Shown: piece by piece, positions 1-10,373 of the stretch
Layout of the letters: every line of letters starts with the position of its first letter
How positions within the stretch are numbered: the stretch's first letter is position 1
NCBI RefSeq assembly: GCF_900217235.1
Contig: NZ_LT907975.1
Coordinates: 248,001-312,000, forward strand
DNA length: 64,000 nucleotides
DNA from: Pseudodesulfovibrio profundus
GTDB lineage: Bacteria > Desulfobacterota > Desulfovibrionia > Desulfovibrionales > Desulfovibrionaceae
Direction: 5' to 3'
Translations under genes and position numbers: made by a program
Notes under the pieces: model-generated
Told to the model about the DNA's origin: nothing
Database searches by the model: none
The model's input: only the letters and a program-made list of their open reading frames with translations

Positions 1-789
1 TTTCTGAAAATGACCCCGTACATGCTCATTATTATCGCCTTCACGATGATGTATGCATTTATTCCCAACATTCGGGTGAAGACGAGTGCGGCCGTGGCCG
101 GTGGTGTCATGGGAGGAATCCTATGGCAGTTGGCTCAATGGGGTTACATCAATTGGCAAATCGGGGCATCGAAATACAATGCCATTTATGGCAGCTTTGC
201 TCAGTTTCCCGTTTTGCTTATATGGATTTACATTAGCTGGATCATCGTGCTTATTGGCGGAGAAGTGAGTTATGCATGGCAGAATATGAATTCATTTCTC
301 AAGCAACGTTTTTTTGGTGATGCTACGCCTTTTGAGCGACAAAAACTGGCAGTGTTGATCATGATCTTCCTGGCTAAGCGATTTCATGATGGTCAACCGT
401 TGCCTTCAGTGAATGCTCTATCCGACTCGCTTATGGCGCCAGTGGACCTGATCTCGGATTTGTTCAAACGGCTGCAGGATGCCGGTTATACTGTCCTGGT
501 TGATATGGAAGGATGTGAGGTGTATGCGCCGGCCCGAGCGCTGGATAACGTGCGTGTGCTTGATGTTATTAAAGTCATCAACATGGATGGGCAGAATCGG
601 ATTTATCAGGATTTTGCAAAGAAATTCAGTTTTCTTGATACGTTGTTTGTTCAGCTTGGTGAAGCAACCAAGGCAAGTGATGCCAATATGACGTTGTTGG
701 AATGTGCCGAGAAGTATCCATCGTACGTTCTGGACCTCGGTGAAACACTCGAACAACATGTATGTCACTCGGATTCTGACGATAAATAA
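1..789 (+). CDS. YihY/BrkB family inner-membrane protein, 5'-truncated by the window edge
   Basis: The reading frame is open from base 1, so the N-terminus lies outside the window. The visible 262 residues begin in the membrane part of a YihY/BrkB (formerly 'ribonuclease BN') protein: hydrophobic segments near residues 5-20, 30-50 and 70-90, and the family-like stretch GGEVSYAWQN. After about residue 105 the protein becomes soluble; QKLAVLIMIFLAKRF and the following helices resemble a winged-helix fold, ending in an acidic tail. The family is widespread but its biochemical role is unresolved. It ends at a hairpin shared with the convergent tgt gene. The family call is fairly sure; the winged-helix reading of the tail is inference. 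Confidence 0.8.
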   Translation, partial: FLKMTPYMLIIIAFTMMYAFIPNIRVKTSAAVAGGVMGGILWQLAQWGYINWQIGASKYNAIYGSFAQFPVLLIWIYISWIIVLIGGEVSYAWQNMNSFLKQRFFGDATPFERQKLAVLIMIFLAKRFHDGQPLPSVNALSDSLMAPVDLISDLFKRLQDAGYTVLVDMEGCEVYAPARALDNVRVLDVIKVINMDGQNRIYQDFAKKFSFLDTLFVQLGEATKASDANMTLLECAEKYPSYVLDLGETLEQHVCHSDSDDK

Positions 790-803
790 GCAGAGAATGA
801 ACG

Positions 804-838
804 AAAGGGGGGTGCCATTGTGATGGCGCCCCCCTTTT
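804..838. terminator. Bidirectional intrinsic terminator between the YihY-type gene and tgt
   Basis: A GC-rich hairpin (AAGGGGGG-T-GCCAT, loop TGTG, ATGGC-G-CCCCCCTT) is followed by TTTT on the plus strand and by a T-run on the minus strand. It lies between two convergent genes. Confidence 0.85.
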
Positions 839-867
839 CCTGTTCTTTCTTGGGATTGGTAAACTTG

Positions 868-2621
<1,754 letters not shown>

Positions 2622-2698
2622 TGATAATCTCCATAGATGTTGAGCGTCATTGGTTAGCACCAGTCTTACATCGGCTCAAGCAAGAAATGTAGTGGCGG

Positions 2699-2726
2699 TT
2701 GCATTGGAATATGAAGCGTGTAATGT
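2699..2726 (+). promoter_or_regulatory. Possible sigma-70 promoter for cutA
   Basis: TTGCAT and TAATGT are separated by 16 bases, about 25 bases before the cutA start codon. Seen in sequence only; no transcription evidence. Confidence 0.35.
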
Positions 2727-2751
2727 GACCATAAATTTATCTGGAGGATTT

Positions 2752-3075
2752 ATGTCGGAAACATTGGTGTACATGACCTGCGGCTCCACTGAAGAAGCCG
2801 AAAAAATTGGACGGGCTTTGGTTGAGAAGCGGCTGGCTGCCTGTATAAATATGTTTGACGGGATGCGCTCCCTGTATTGGTGGGAAGGCAAGGTGGAGCA
2901 AGGGAGTGAAGTCGTTCTGCTTGCGAAAACGACAGCGAATTTGGTGGAAGAACTGACTGAAGAAGTCAAGCGTCTGCACGAATACGATGTCCCATGTGTC
3001 GTCACTTTACCTATAACTGGCGGAAATACGGATTTCCTTCGATGGATTCATGAGGAGACACAGTCTGAAGGGTGA
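2752..3075 (+). CDS. cutA: CutA divalent-ion tolerance family protein
   Basis: A 107-residue member of the small trimeric CutA family, linked to copper tolerance in Escherichia coli although its molecular role is unclear. Family hallmarks are the start VYMTCGSTEEAEKIGRALV, the block RLAACINMF, the central LYWWEGKVEQGSEVVLLAKT, and the C-terminal HEYDVPCVVTLPI. An upstream extension in the same frame is unlikely: the ATG at 2752 has a strong CTGGAGG site, and the extra residues match nothing in the family. Divergent from nth, upstream of a PfkB kinase. Confidence 0.93.
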   Translation: MSETLVYMTCGSTEEAEKIGRALVEKRLAACINMFDGMRSLYWWEGKVEQGSEVVLLAKTTANLVEELTEEVKRLHEYDVPCVVTLPITGGNTDFLRWIHEETQSEG

Positions 3076-3138
3076 TTTGACTCCTCTTCAACAACTCTTT
3101 ACTCTTCCGCCCATTCAAACGGAACTTCAGGAGGAAGA

Positions 3139-4077
3139 ATGCAGATTTATATCACCGGGTCACTTGCCTTTGACAGGATTATGACCTTCCCAGACAAATT
3201 TTCCAATCATATTTTACCCGACAAGATCCATATCTTGAACGTTTGCTTCCTCGTTGATGGACTTGATGAACGTTTCGGCGGTACCGGTGGAAACATTGCG
3301 TACAGCCTCGCTCTGTTGGGTGAGAAGCCCACGATTCTCAGTCAGGTGGGTAAAGACTTCGACAAGTACGCCGAATGGTTGCAAAAGTATGGAATCTCGA
3401 TTGAAGGCATTTGCACTATTGATTCGGAATTTACAGCGGGTGCCTACATCACCACTGACATGTCGGATAACCAGATTACCGGTTTCAATCCCGGGGCAAT
3501 GAAGCATCCTTCTCAGTTCGATATGAAAACCATCGATCCCAAGGAAGCGCTTGGAATTATTTCTCCCGGCAACCTGAATGACATGATGGATCATCCGAAA
3601 TACTACCGCGAAAATAATATCCCGTTCATTTTTGATCCGGGCCAGCAGATTCCTGCTTTTTCCGGTGAGCAGCTCGTGGATGCTTTTGATGGTGCAGAAA
3701 TCCTGATCACCAATGACTATGAGTTGGAGATGATTCTGAACTCAACCGGCCTGACGAAAGAGCAGGTTGTGGATAAAGTCTCCTACCTTATCACCACGCT
3801 TGGTGAGAAAGGCTCGGTCGTGAACTGCAAGGGCGAGGAAACTCGCGTTGATGCTGTTCCGGTAGAAAAGGTTGTCGATCCGACTGGTGCCGGTGATGCT
3901 TTCCGTTCCGGTTTGCTGAAAGGACTGTCCATGGACAAGACCGTTGTTGATGCATGCAAACTGGGCTCTGTCTGTGCAGCATACGCTGTTGAACATAGCG
4001 GAACGCAGGAGCACAGCTTCACCATGGAAGAGTTCACGCAGCGCTTCGAGTCCAGCTTCGGTGATTTGAACAGCTAA
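3139..4077 (+). CDS. PfkB-family carbohydrate/nucleoside kinase
   Basis: A ribokinase-fold kinase of 312 residues. The N-terminal signature is visible as GGTGGNIAYSLALLG near residues 50-65, and the C-terminal signature, with anion hole and catalytic aspartate, as DPTGAGDAFRSG near 250-262. ITNDYELEMIL is the usual switch region. Substrate cannot be fixed from sequence: related proteins are annotated as sugar, adenosine or fructose kinases. A good GGAGGAAG site precedes the ATG. Monocistronic-looking, with its own terminator downstream. Confidence 0.85.
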   Translation: MQIYITGSLAFDRIMTFPDKFSNHILPDKIHILNVCFLVDGLDERFGGTGGNIAYSLALLGEKPTILSQVGKDFDKYAEWLQKYGISIEGICTIDSEFTAGAYITTDMSDNQITGFNPGAMKHPSQFDMKTIDPKEALGIISPGNLNDMMDHPKYYRENNIPFIFDPGQQIPAFSGEQLVDAFDGAEILITNDYELEMILNSTGLTKEQVVDKVSYLITTLGEKGSVVNCKGEETRVDAVPVEKVVDPTGAGDAFRSGLLKGLSMDKTVVDACKLGSVCAAYAVEHSGTQEHSFTMEEFTQRFESSFGDLNS

Positions 4078-4100
4078 TCCCGGCTCTACAAAGTGTTGAT

Positions 4101-4136
4101 AGCCGTACCATCCTGGTTGGTGGTGCGGCTTTTTTT
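4101..4136 (+). terminator. Intrinsic terminator after the PfkB kinase
   Basis: A ten-pair stem AGCCGTACCA/TGGTGCGGCT (one G-U pair) is followed by seven T. Confidence 0.8.
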
Positions 4137-4256
4137 GGGGATTTGTGAAAGCGCGTTGCACAATCTGGACACCTGTGTTGATAATACTTACATGGCAACA
4201 GCGATTAATTATTTGCAGATAACTTCAAACTACCTGTGATAGGGTAGGATACATAC

Positions 4257-5606
4257 ATGAAATTTCATATCACTACGTTTGGCTGTCAGATGAACGTCCA
4301 TGATTCCGAGTGGTTGACTCGTGCTTTGGAGAGTCGCGGCTGGGTTGCCGCTGACGAGGATGAAGCGCAGGTCTACATACTCAACACTTGCAGCGTGCGA
4401 GATAAGCCTGAACAGAAGGTATATAGCGAGCTGGGGCGTATTGCCAGCCATTTGAAGCGTGATGAATCCGTTTTTGCTGCGGTCGGAGGCTGTGTCGCTC
4501 AGCAGGTGGGCAGAGGTTTCTTTGAGCGCTTCCCATTCGTCAAGCTGGTGTTTGGCTCTGACGGCATCGCCAATGCGCCCAATGCGCTGGAGAGAATTGC
4601 TGAAGGTAACGAAGAGCGTGTGGCTCTGCTGGACTTCGTTTCAATATACGAAGAGCGCGAGAATGCCGAAGAGCGGACCGTGACGTTGCCCGAAAACAGG
4701 CAGGCCTTCGTCAACATCATGCAGGGGTGCGACAATTTCTGCTCGTATTGCATTGTTCCCTACACTCGTGGCAGGCAAAAATCTCGCCACCCCGACGCTG
4801 TTTTGGAGGAATGTCTCGCTCTGACCGAGTCCGGTGTTCGAGAAGTAACTCTGCTCGGTCAGAACGTGAACAGCTTTGGAATGGACAAAGGTGGCGTCGG
4901 TGTCAGCTTTGCCGATTTGCTGTACCGTGTCTCTGCATTGGAAGGCTTGGAGCGACTCCGCTTTACCACCTCACATCCCAAAGATATCGCGCCAGAGGTT
5001 ATTCAAGCATTTGGAGAACTTGAGAATCTTTGTCCGTCGCTTCATTTGCCCTTACAGGCTGGCTCTGACTCTGTGCTGAAGGCTATGAAGCGCAAGTATG
5101 ATCGAGAGCGGTATTTGTCTATTGTCGAGCAATTGAAAGCAGCCCGTCCTGACATCGCATTGACTACAGATTTAATTGTCGGTTTCCCCGGCGAAACCGA
5201 GGAAGACTTCCAGCAGACATTGGAAATGGTCGAAAGAGTCGGCTTTGAATCCAGTTTTTCGTTCAAATATTCCGATAGGCCGGGAGTTGCTGCCGTTAAT
5301 ATGGAGCCGAAAGTTGATCCGGTAGAAGCTTCAGAGCGGTTGATGCGGTTGCAGACATTGCAAAATAATATTACTAGAAATTGTCTAAAGAAACTGGAGT
5401 CTCAAGAGACCGTGGCTTTTGTCGAAGGCAAAAGCCGCATGCAAGACGGTTCACAAACATGGTGGAAAGGACGTGATCCTGCTGGCAGGATTGTAAATTT
5501 CCCCATGCCTGTATCAGAAGGTCTCATTGGGAAGATGGTCCCGGTACGTTTGATCGAGGCCAAGAAGCATTCTCTGGTTGGCGAAAGGATTGGCGATCCA
5601 TGGTAA
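4257..5606 (+). CDS. miaB: tRNA-2-methylthio-N6-dimethylallyladenosine synthase
   Basis: A radical-SAM methylthiotransferase that adds the 2-methylthio group to i6A37 in tRNA. The 449 residues show the order UPF0004, radical SAM, TRAM. N-terminal cluster cysteines lie in FGCQMN, NTCSVRDKPEQK and GGCVAQQ; the radical-SAM CxxxCxxC is CDNFCSYC near residue 157, followed by VPYTRGRQKSR; a TRAM region fills the last 65 residues. NTCSVRDKPEQK favours MiaB over RimO or MtaB. Its 3' end overlaps the next gene by 7 bases, indicating an operon with the DUF151 nuclease and the PHP gene. Confidence 0.96.
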   Translation: MKFHITTFGCQMNVHDSEWLTRALESRGWVAADEDEAQVYILNTCSVRDKPEQKVYSELGRIASHLKRDESVFAAVGGCVAQQVGRGFFERFPFVKLVFGSDGIANAPNALERIAEGNEERVALLDFVSIYEERENAEERTVTLPENRQAFVNIMQGCDNFCSYCIVPYTRGRQKSRHPDAVLEECLALTESGVREVTLLGQNVNSFGMDKGGVGVSFADLLYRVSALEGLERLRFTTSHPKDIAPEVIQAFGELENLCPSLHLPLQAGSDSVLKAMKRKYDRERYLSIVEQLKAARPDIALTTDLIVGFPGETEEDFQQTLEMVERVGFESSFSFKYSDRPGVAAVNMEPKVDPVEASERLMRLQTLQNNITRNCLKKLESQETVAFVEGKSRMQDGSQTWWKGRDPAGRIVNFPMPVSEGLIGKMVPVRLIEAKKHSLVGERIGDPW

Positions 5607-6094
5607 AAATGGAAATTTTCGGTTTAGCGCTTGATGAGCACAGCAAGTCTCCCATTCTTGTCCTGAAGAATGAGGAAGGGCTTGCAGTACCTATTTGGAT
5701 CGGTGCCATGGAAGCCATGGCCATCTCCATGGCGTTGAACAAAGTTCCATTTCCCCGTCCAATGACTCACGACCTGTTACTGAACGTCATTACCGAACTG
5801 AAAGGAACCATTAACCGGATAGAGGTGACGAAAGTTGAAGAGGGCACCTTTTACGCTGATATCATTGTCGATACTGCTGATGGTTTGGTGAAAATCGACA
5901 GCCGCCCCTCTGATGCCATCGCCCTTGCAGTTCGGGCCGAGTGCAATATTTACGTTGATGAAGAAGTTATCACAACAGCTGGCGCCCCCATTCCTGAAGA
6001 GGGGAGCGACAAGGTGTTACGCACTCAGGATTCAGATAAGTGGCTGGATGAGTTGGAACAATTTTCCGAAGATGAAACAAAATACAAGATGTAG
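5600..6094 (+). CDS. Bifunctional nuclease family protein (DUF151)
   Basis: A 164-residue DUF151 protein. The core runs from MVKMEIFGLALDE through VPIWIGAMEAMAI and ends near SRPSDAIALAVRAECNIYVDEEVI, which is characteristic of the family. Members have been reported as dual RNase/DNase enzymes in plants and as stress-related proteins in mycobacteria; the substrate here is unknown. The ATG lies inside the end of miaB (7-base overlap), so it is translated from the same message. An acidic tail of about 25 residues follows the domain. Confidence 0.88.
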   Translation: MVKMEIFGLALDEHSKSPILVLKNEEGLAVPIWIGAMEAMAISMALNKVPFPRPMTHDLLLNVITELKGTINRIEVTKVEEGTFYADIIVDTADGLVKIDSRPSDAIALAVRAECNIYVDEEVITTAGAPIPEEGSDKVLRTQDSDKWLDELEQFSEDETKYKM

Positions 6095-6100
6095 GTTGTT

Positions 6101-6751
6101 GTGATCGATTTACATACCCATACGGTTTTCAGTGATGGAGAGCTTATCCCGGCAGAGCTGGTTCGACGAGCCGAGGTGGCAGGCTACAAAGCATTGTGCA
6201 TGACCGATCATGCCGATGAGTCCAATATGTATGCCACCTTGGAAAATGTTCTCCGTTTCGTAAAGAAGCATGGGCATTTCTACGATATCAATGTGATGGC
6301 CGGAGTTGAGTTGACCCACATCCCACCTGCGCTGATCAGCGAGATGGTGGAGAAAGCCCGTGCCGCAGGCGCACAGATTGTCGTTATGCACGGGGAGACA
6401 CCGGTCGAGCCGGTGGCTCAGGGTACGAACCTGGCTGCGATCGAGGCGAAAGTCGATGTACTGGCTCACCCGGGATTGATCACTGATCAGGAAGTTGAGC
6501 TCGCTGCCGAAAACGGTGTTGCCTTGGAGATTACCACCCGCGGGGGACATAGCTACACAAACGGGCACGTGGCTGCCATGGCCAGAAAGCATGGGGCCAA
6601 GCTGGTTATCAATAATGATGCACATGCTCCCCGAGATCTGGTTGATGAAGCTCTTCGCAAAACCATCGCGCTTGGTGCTGGTTTGACTTTGGATGAATAT
6701 CGTCAAACGGAATCCAACGCCTGGGAGATCGTACAGCGATGTATGAAATAA
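6101..6751 (+). CDS. PHP-domain phosphoesterase (histidinol-phosphatase-like)
   Basis: A 216-residue polymerase-and-histidinol-phosphatase (PHP) metal-dependent hydrolase. Metal-binding motifs are in the expected order: HTHT at residues 4-7, TDHAD near 36, GVELTH near 68, VMHGETP near 95, DVLAHPG near 122 and NNDAHAP near 169. Natural substrate is unknown; histidinol phosphate is only one possibility. The start is a GTG six bases after the stop of the DUF151 gene, making it the last gene of the miaB operon. A strong hairpin follows. Confidence 0.85.
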   Translation: MIDLHTHTVFSDGELIPAELVRRAEVAGYKALCMTDHADESNMYATLENVLRFVKKHGHFYDINVMAGVELTHIPPALISEMVEKARAAGAQIVVMHGETPVEPVAQGTNLAAIEAKVDVLAHPGLITDQEVELAAENGVALEITTRGGHSYTNGHVAAMARKHGAKLVINNDAHAPRDLVDEALRKTIALGAGLTLDEYRQTESNAWEIVQRCMK

Positions 6752-6785
6752 TTAATGGTTTTTCGTTATATTACTAAGTTGAATC

Positions 6786-6818
6786 AGAAAGCCGTAGCCC
6801 TGTATGGCACGGCTTTCT
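6786..6818 (+). terminator. Hairpin after the PHP gene
   Basis: A perfect ten-pair stem AGAAAGCCGT/ACGGCTTTCT contains a further inner GCC/GGC pairing. The T-tract is weak (TCTTC), so it may be a partial terminator ahead of the tol operon. Confidence 0.55.
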
Positions 6819-6866
6819 TCGCATGAAGCGGACTCGAATGAGTTCAAATAAAGAATAGGTGGCAGT

Positions 6867-7574
6867 ATGGGTGTTATGCCGGAAAGCGATATCCTCACGT
6901 TGTTGATGGGAGCCACGTTGGCCGTAAAGATGGTCATGATTTTTCTCGCTCTCATGTCCATTTGGAGTTGGACAATCATATTCTATAAATTCATCACCAT
7001 CGGTGCGGCTCGAAAGAAAGTCATAAAGGGATACGAAGCCTTTGTTGAAGCCGAAGATTTGACCAACGGGCTGAAAGCTTTGGGTAGAAAAGATGATTCG
7101 CCCCTGGGGAGAGTGTCCAATCTGGCAGTCAAGGAATTCCGCCTTCTGGAAAAGGCTGATGTCAATCGCGAACGCAAGCGGTTATTGGTGAAAGACACCC
7201 TGCGACGTGTTCTCAAGCAAGGTATTTCCAAGGAAATGCGCCTCATGACCCGCAACCTGCCTTTCCTCGCCACATGCGCCAATGCAGCACCGTTCATCGG
7301 CCTTTTCGGGACGGTATGGGGAATCATGCACTCGTTCCATTCAATTGGGCTGGCACAGTCTGCCGCGCTGGCAACTGTCGCTCCTGGTATTTCAGAAGCC
7401 TTGATTGCTACAGCTATTGGGCTCCTCGTGGCTATCCCGGCAACTATTTTCTACAACTATTTTCTTGGGAAATTGAACGAGGTTGAATCTGGAATGGTCG
7501 ATTTTGCCGGTGCATTCCTCAACCGTGCAGAACGGGAAATCGCATGGTCCTCCAAGGGCGAAAAGTCCAACTAG
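6867..7574 (+). CDS. tolQ: TolQ-type proton channel subunit (MotA/TolQ/ExbB family)
   Basis: Forms, with TolR, the proton channel that energises the Tol-Pal cell-envelope complex. The 235 residues show three membrane segments: about 15-40, 135-160 (AAPFIGLFGTVWGIMHSF) and 170-200 (IATAIGLLVAIPATIFYN). The last two carry the conserved channel signature GLFGTVWG. A cytoplasmic loop with basic residues separates the first and second. tolR starts 9 bases after its stop. ExbB is the alternative name, but the tolB-pal context supports TolQ. Confidence 0.93.
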   Translation: MGVMPESDILTLLMGATLAVKMVMIFLALMSIWSWTIIFYKFITIGAARKKVIKGYEAFVEAEDLTNGLKALGRKDDSPLGRVSNLAVKEFRLLEKADVNRERKRLLVKDTLRRVLKQGISKEMRLMTRNLPFLATCANAAPFIGLFGTVWGIMHSFHSIGLAQSAALATVAPGISEALIATAIGLLVAIPATIFYNYFLGKLNEVESGMVDFAGAFLNRAEREIAWSSKGEKSN

Positions 7575-7583
7575 GAGTCAGGT

Positions 7584-7997
7584 ATGGCTATTAAAACCGG
7601 AGGCGGTTTCCTAAACGAAATCAACGTGACGCCCTTTGTTGATGTCATGTTGGTGTTGCTGATCATTTTTATGGTCACGGCACCACTCATGACTCAGGGA
7701 GTTGAGGTTGATCTTCCCACGACGAAGACCGTCACGAATCTTCCTCAGGATTCCGAGCATCTTGTGCTTTCCATCAAGAAAGATGGGAAATTATTTTTGG
7801 ATGAGTATGAGGTCGGAATTGAAGAGCTTGAAGATCACTTGAAGCGACTTGTTTCCAAACAGAAAAAGCAGCTTTTCCTCCGCGCAGACAAAGAAGTCGC
7901 ATACGGAAAGGTTGTGCAGGTGATGGGGGAAATCAAGAGTGCCGGAATTGATCGGCTTGGTATCGTTGCCGAGCAAACAAAAGATGATAAGAAGTAA
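7584..7997 (+). CDS. tolR: TolR/ExbD-type subunit
   Basis: A 137-residue partner of TolQ with a short cytoplasmic N-terminus, a single membrane helix near residues 15-35 and a periplasmic domain. The family-defining block NEINVTPFVDVMLVLLIIFM contains the conserved aspartate (VDVMLV) used in proton translocation. The start has a GGAGTCAGGT site. It sits between tolQ and the TolA/TonB-like gene. Confidence 0.95.
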   Translation: MAIKTGGGFLNEINVTPFVDVMLVLLIIFMVTAPLMTQGVEVDLPTTKTVTNLPQDSEHLVLSIKKDGKLFLDEYEVGIEELEDHLKRLVSKQKKQLFLRADKEVAYGKVVQVMGEIKSAGIDRLGIVAEQTKDDKK

Positions 7998-8017
7998 TCC
8001 GTAAGGATTAATACAAT

Positions 8018-8932
8018 ATGCGACTGAGTCTGGGCCTAGCCTTATCCGTTATATTCCACGTTGGTTTCCTTGCCTACGCTTTGTTTTGGACAGGGGGCAC
8101 TGATGTGCGTGTGAATATGGATCGTCCGGTGTATACCGTTGATCTGCTCTCATTAGCGCCGCCTCCGCCGCCTGCTCCAAAGCCGGTGGTGGAAGTAGAG
8201 GCTGCGTCCACTCCTGAGCCTGAGGTGCCTGTCGTAGAGGCTGCTCAGGAACCGGCTGTTGAGGTTGAGGCTGCACCTGTTGTTGAGGCGAAGCCCGAGG
8301 TTAAGCCAACACCTAAACCAAAACCGGAACCAGAGCCAAAACCGGAAGAGATCAGCCCTAAAAAGGTTGAAAAAAAGACCGTTGTAAAAAAGAAAAAACC
8401 AGAACCGAAACCCAAACCTCAACCTAAGCCCAAACCAAAACCCAAGAAAACTGCTGCGCAACTTCGCTCCGAAGCATTGGCTGCAGCCAAGGCTTCTGTC
8501 AAAAAACAGGAAGCCAAGAAGGTGCAGGCGCTTAAAGACGAATTGGCCGCACTCAAGAAGCGTGAGGGTGAGCAGGTTTATGCCCATGGTGGACAGGAAG
8601 GCGGCGAAGAGGGCGGTGTTGCCGGAGGAACGCGTGGTGGTGTCGGGTCCGGTCTGTCTGAAGTGTATGCGCTGATTGTTGGGACTGCCATCAAGAAAAA
8701 CTGGCGTTATCCCAGCTTTGCTGGAGAAGCCAATCTGATGGCAACTGTTGAGATCACACTGGATATGCAAGGTAAAATTTTGTCATCGAAAATACTGGTG
8801 ACGTCTGGAAATCCAGAGTTTGACAATTCGACGCTTAGAGCTATCAAGGAAACAGAATATGTGGAACGTCCCCGAACGGAGCGAGACCAATTATTACGGA
8901 TCAATTTCAACAGCCAGGAACTCTCAGAGTAA
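8018..8932 (+). CDS. tolA: TolA/TonB-like energy-transducing protein
   Basis: A 304-residue envelope protein spanning the periplasm. One membrane anchor occupies residues 4-25. A long Pro/Glu/Val/Lys-rich segment (about 45-150) is full of KP and EP repeats, then comes a Lys/Ala-rich helix (about 150-190), a Gly-rich linker (GGQEGGEEGG) and a C-terminal TonB/TolA-like domain from about 210. The position between tolR and tolB favours TolA, while the PK repeats and C-terminus read as TonB-like, so the cellular role is called from context. tolB begins four bases after its stop. Confidence 0.82.
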   Translation: MRLSLGLALSVIFHVGFLAYALFWTGGTDVRVNMDRPVYTVDLLSLAPPPPPAPKPVVEVEAASTPEPEVPVVEAAQEPAVEVEAAPVVEAKPEVKPTPKPKPEPEPKPEEISPKKVEKKTVVKKKKPEPKPKPQPKPKPKPKKTAAQLRSEALAAAKASVKKQEAKKVQALKDELAALKKREGEQVYAHGGQEGGEEGGVAGGTRGGVGSGLSEVYALIVGTAIKKNWRYPSFAGEANLMATVEITLDMQGKILSSKILVTSGNPEFDNSTLRAIKETEYVERPRTERDQLLRINFNSQELSE

Positions 8933-8936
8933 CGGT

Positions 8937-10247
8937 ATGAAAAGATTATTATTCATTTGTATTTGCTTAGTTTTCGCATTGTCCTTCACCCCACAAGCTG
9001 AGGCGGCAGGCCCCCTCACCGTTGATATCCATGGTCCAGGGCAGCGCTTGGTCAATATCACGCTGTTGCCGCCAAAGGGTTTGGATGGCAAGCCTGTTCC
9101 TGAGGCAGCTTCCAAGGCTTTTCAGGACTTGGTCGTTAATAACCTGAGCTACATTCCATTTTTAAAGATCATCCCTGTGAACAGTATTCTGGGCGGCGAC
9201 CCGAGCACAGGGGTGAAGGGAAGTGAAGTCGACTTCAAACCCATGCAGCTTGCCAGGATTGACCTGTGCATGACCACTGGCTGGAATGGAAATTATATTG
9301 AGGCGCGTGTCTTTGAAACGTTCAGCGGAAGACGAGTCGTGGGCAAGCTTTACAAGGATGTGGATGAAGACACCCTTGCTCAAGCTGCAGACCGGTTCTG
9401 CTCCGCATTTCTTGAAGCGTTGACTGGCAAGAAGGGGTTCTTTGATTCTCCGATTGCTTTCGTCAAGCAGACTGGTGAAGCAAAAGAAATCTTTACGGTT
9501 TTGCCTCAGGGCCGGAATTTGAAGCAGATCACCAAACTGGGCGGGTACAATCTGAGCCCCGCATGGTCGGAGAACGGTGAAAAGATAGCATTTACCCACA
9601 TTGGAAAGACGCGTCACGAGTTGGGTATATATGATGGTAAGGCTGGGAATATCAGAATGTACACCAAAGGATTGGGTAACACTGTTATCAGTCCGGTGTT
9701 TGGGCCTAATGGGCAGCTCATTTTGTCCTTGAACCGTAATGGTGCTACCAATATCCACGAGCTTGATCCTTCGTTCAAACCGACAAAGACGTTGGCTCGA
9801 AGCGCGTATATTGATGTTTCTCCCAGCTTTGACCGTACTGGATCAAAGATGGTTTTTACCTCCGGGCGTGCTGGTAATCCGCATATTTTCTTGATGGATA
9901 TGAAGAGTGGGCAGGTACGACGGGTAACTGTTGCGGGTAAATACAATACACATCCATGTCTCAGTCCTGATGGACGGTATGTCGCATACACCCATCGGAC
10001 TGCGAACGGACACCGTATATTCCTGCATGACCTGACCACAGGTCGTGAAAAGCAATTGACGTTTGGTCCGGGCAATGATGAATATCCTGCTTTTGGACCG
10101 GATGGGTATTTCATTGCCTTTGCTTCAAGTCGTACAGGTAACTATCAGTTATACCTGACGACACGGCATGGAGACATGCCGCGTAAGATTCTGACCGGGA
10201 ACGGACAGGCGTACGCTCCTGCTTGGGATACTTCGTTACAGTGGTGA
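8937..10247 (+). CDS. tolB: Tol-Pal system periplasmic beta-propeller protein
   Basis: A 436-residue periplasmic protein linking TolA to Pal. The signal peptide covers about residues 1-24 and ends at AEA. An N-terminal domain of about 150 residues is followed by a WD40/PD40-type propeller; repeats are recognisable as NLSPAWSENGEKIAFT, DVSPSFDRTGSKMVFTSGR, HPCLSPDGRYVAYT and YPAFGPDGYFIAFASSR. A longer frame exists upstream but overlaps tolA; the ATG at 8937 with its signal peptide is clearly the start. Followed by pal. Confidence 0.95.
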   Translation: MKRLLFICICLVFALSFTPQAEAAGPLTVDIHGPGQRLVNITLLPPKGLDGKPVPEAASKAFQDLVVNNLSYIPFLKIIPVNSILGGDPSTGVKGSEVDFKPMQLARIDLCMTTGWNGNYIEARVFETFSGRRVVGKLYKDVDEDTLAQAADRFCSAFLEALTGKKGFFDSPIAFVKQTGEAKEIFTVLPQGRNLKQITKLGGYNLSPAWSENGEKIAFTHIGKTRHELGIYDGKAGNIRMYTKGLGNTVISPVFGPNGQLILSLNRNGATNIHELDPSFKPTKTLARSAYIDVSPSFDRTGSKMVFTSGRAGNPHIFLMDMKSGQVRRVTVAGKYNTHPCLSPDGRYVAYTHRTANGHRIFLHDLTTGREKQLTFGPGNDEYPAFGPDGYFIAFASSRTGNYQLYLTTRHGDMPRKILTGNGQAYAPAWDTSLQW

Positions 10248-10295
10248 TTTGTTACGTTTATAGGGTTGATTTTTGTTTGAGAAAGGGTACACGTA

Positions 10296-10373
10296 ATGGG
10301 TAGTCGGACTAAGTGCGTGAAAAGCATGAAACATGAAGGCCGGGCAACGGCTCTAGCTAAGGAGTTGGCATGA
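10296..10373 (+). CDS. Possible 25-codon leader ORF overlapping the pal start
   Basis: An ATG at 10296, 8 bases after GAAAGGG, opens a 25-codon basic frame (MGSRTKCVKSMK...). Its TGA overlaps the pal start in the form ATGA, and the pal ribosome site lies inside it. The peptide resembles nothing I know. It could couple pal translation or be chance. Confidence 0.25.
   Translation: MGSRTKCVKSMKHEGRATALAKELA

Noticed and set aside
2650-2751. N-terminal extension of cutA to 2650
   Set aside because: The added residues have no family similarity, and the internal ATG has a strong ribosome site.
7900-9000. Long minus-strand frames across the tolA-like Pro/Lys repeats
   Set aside because: They are antisense to a clear TonB/TolA-type gene; the open frame results from repetitive codon composition.
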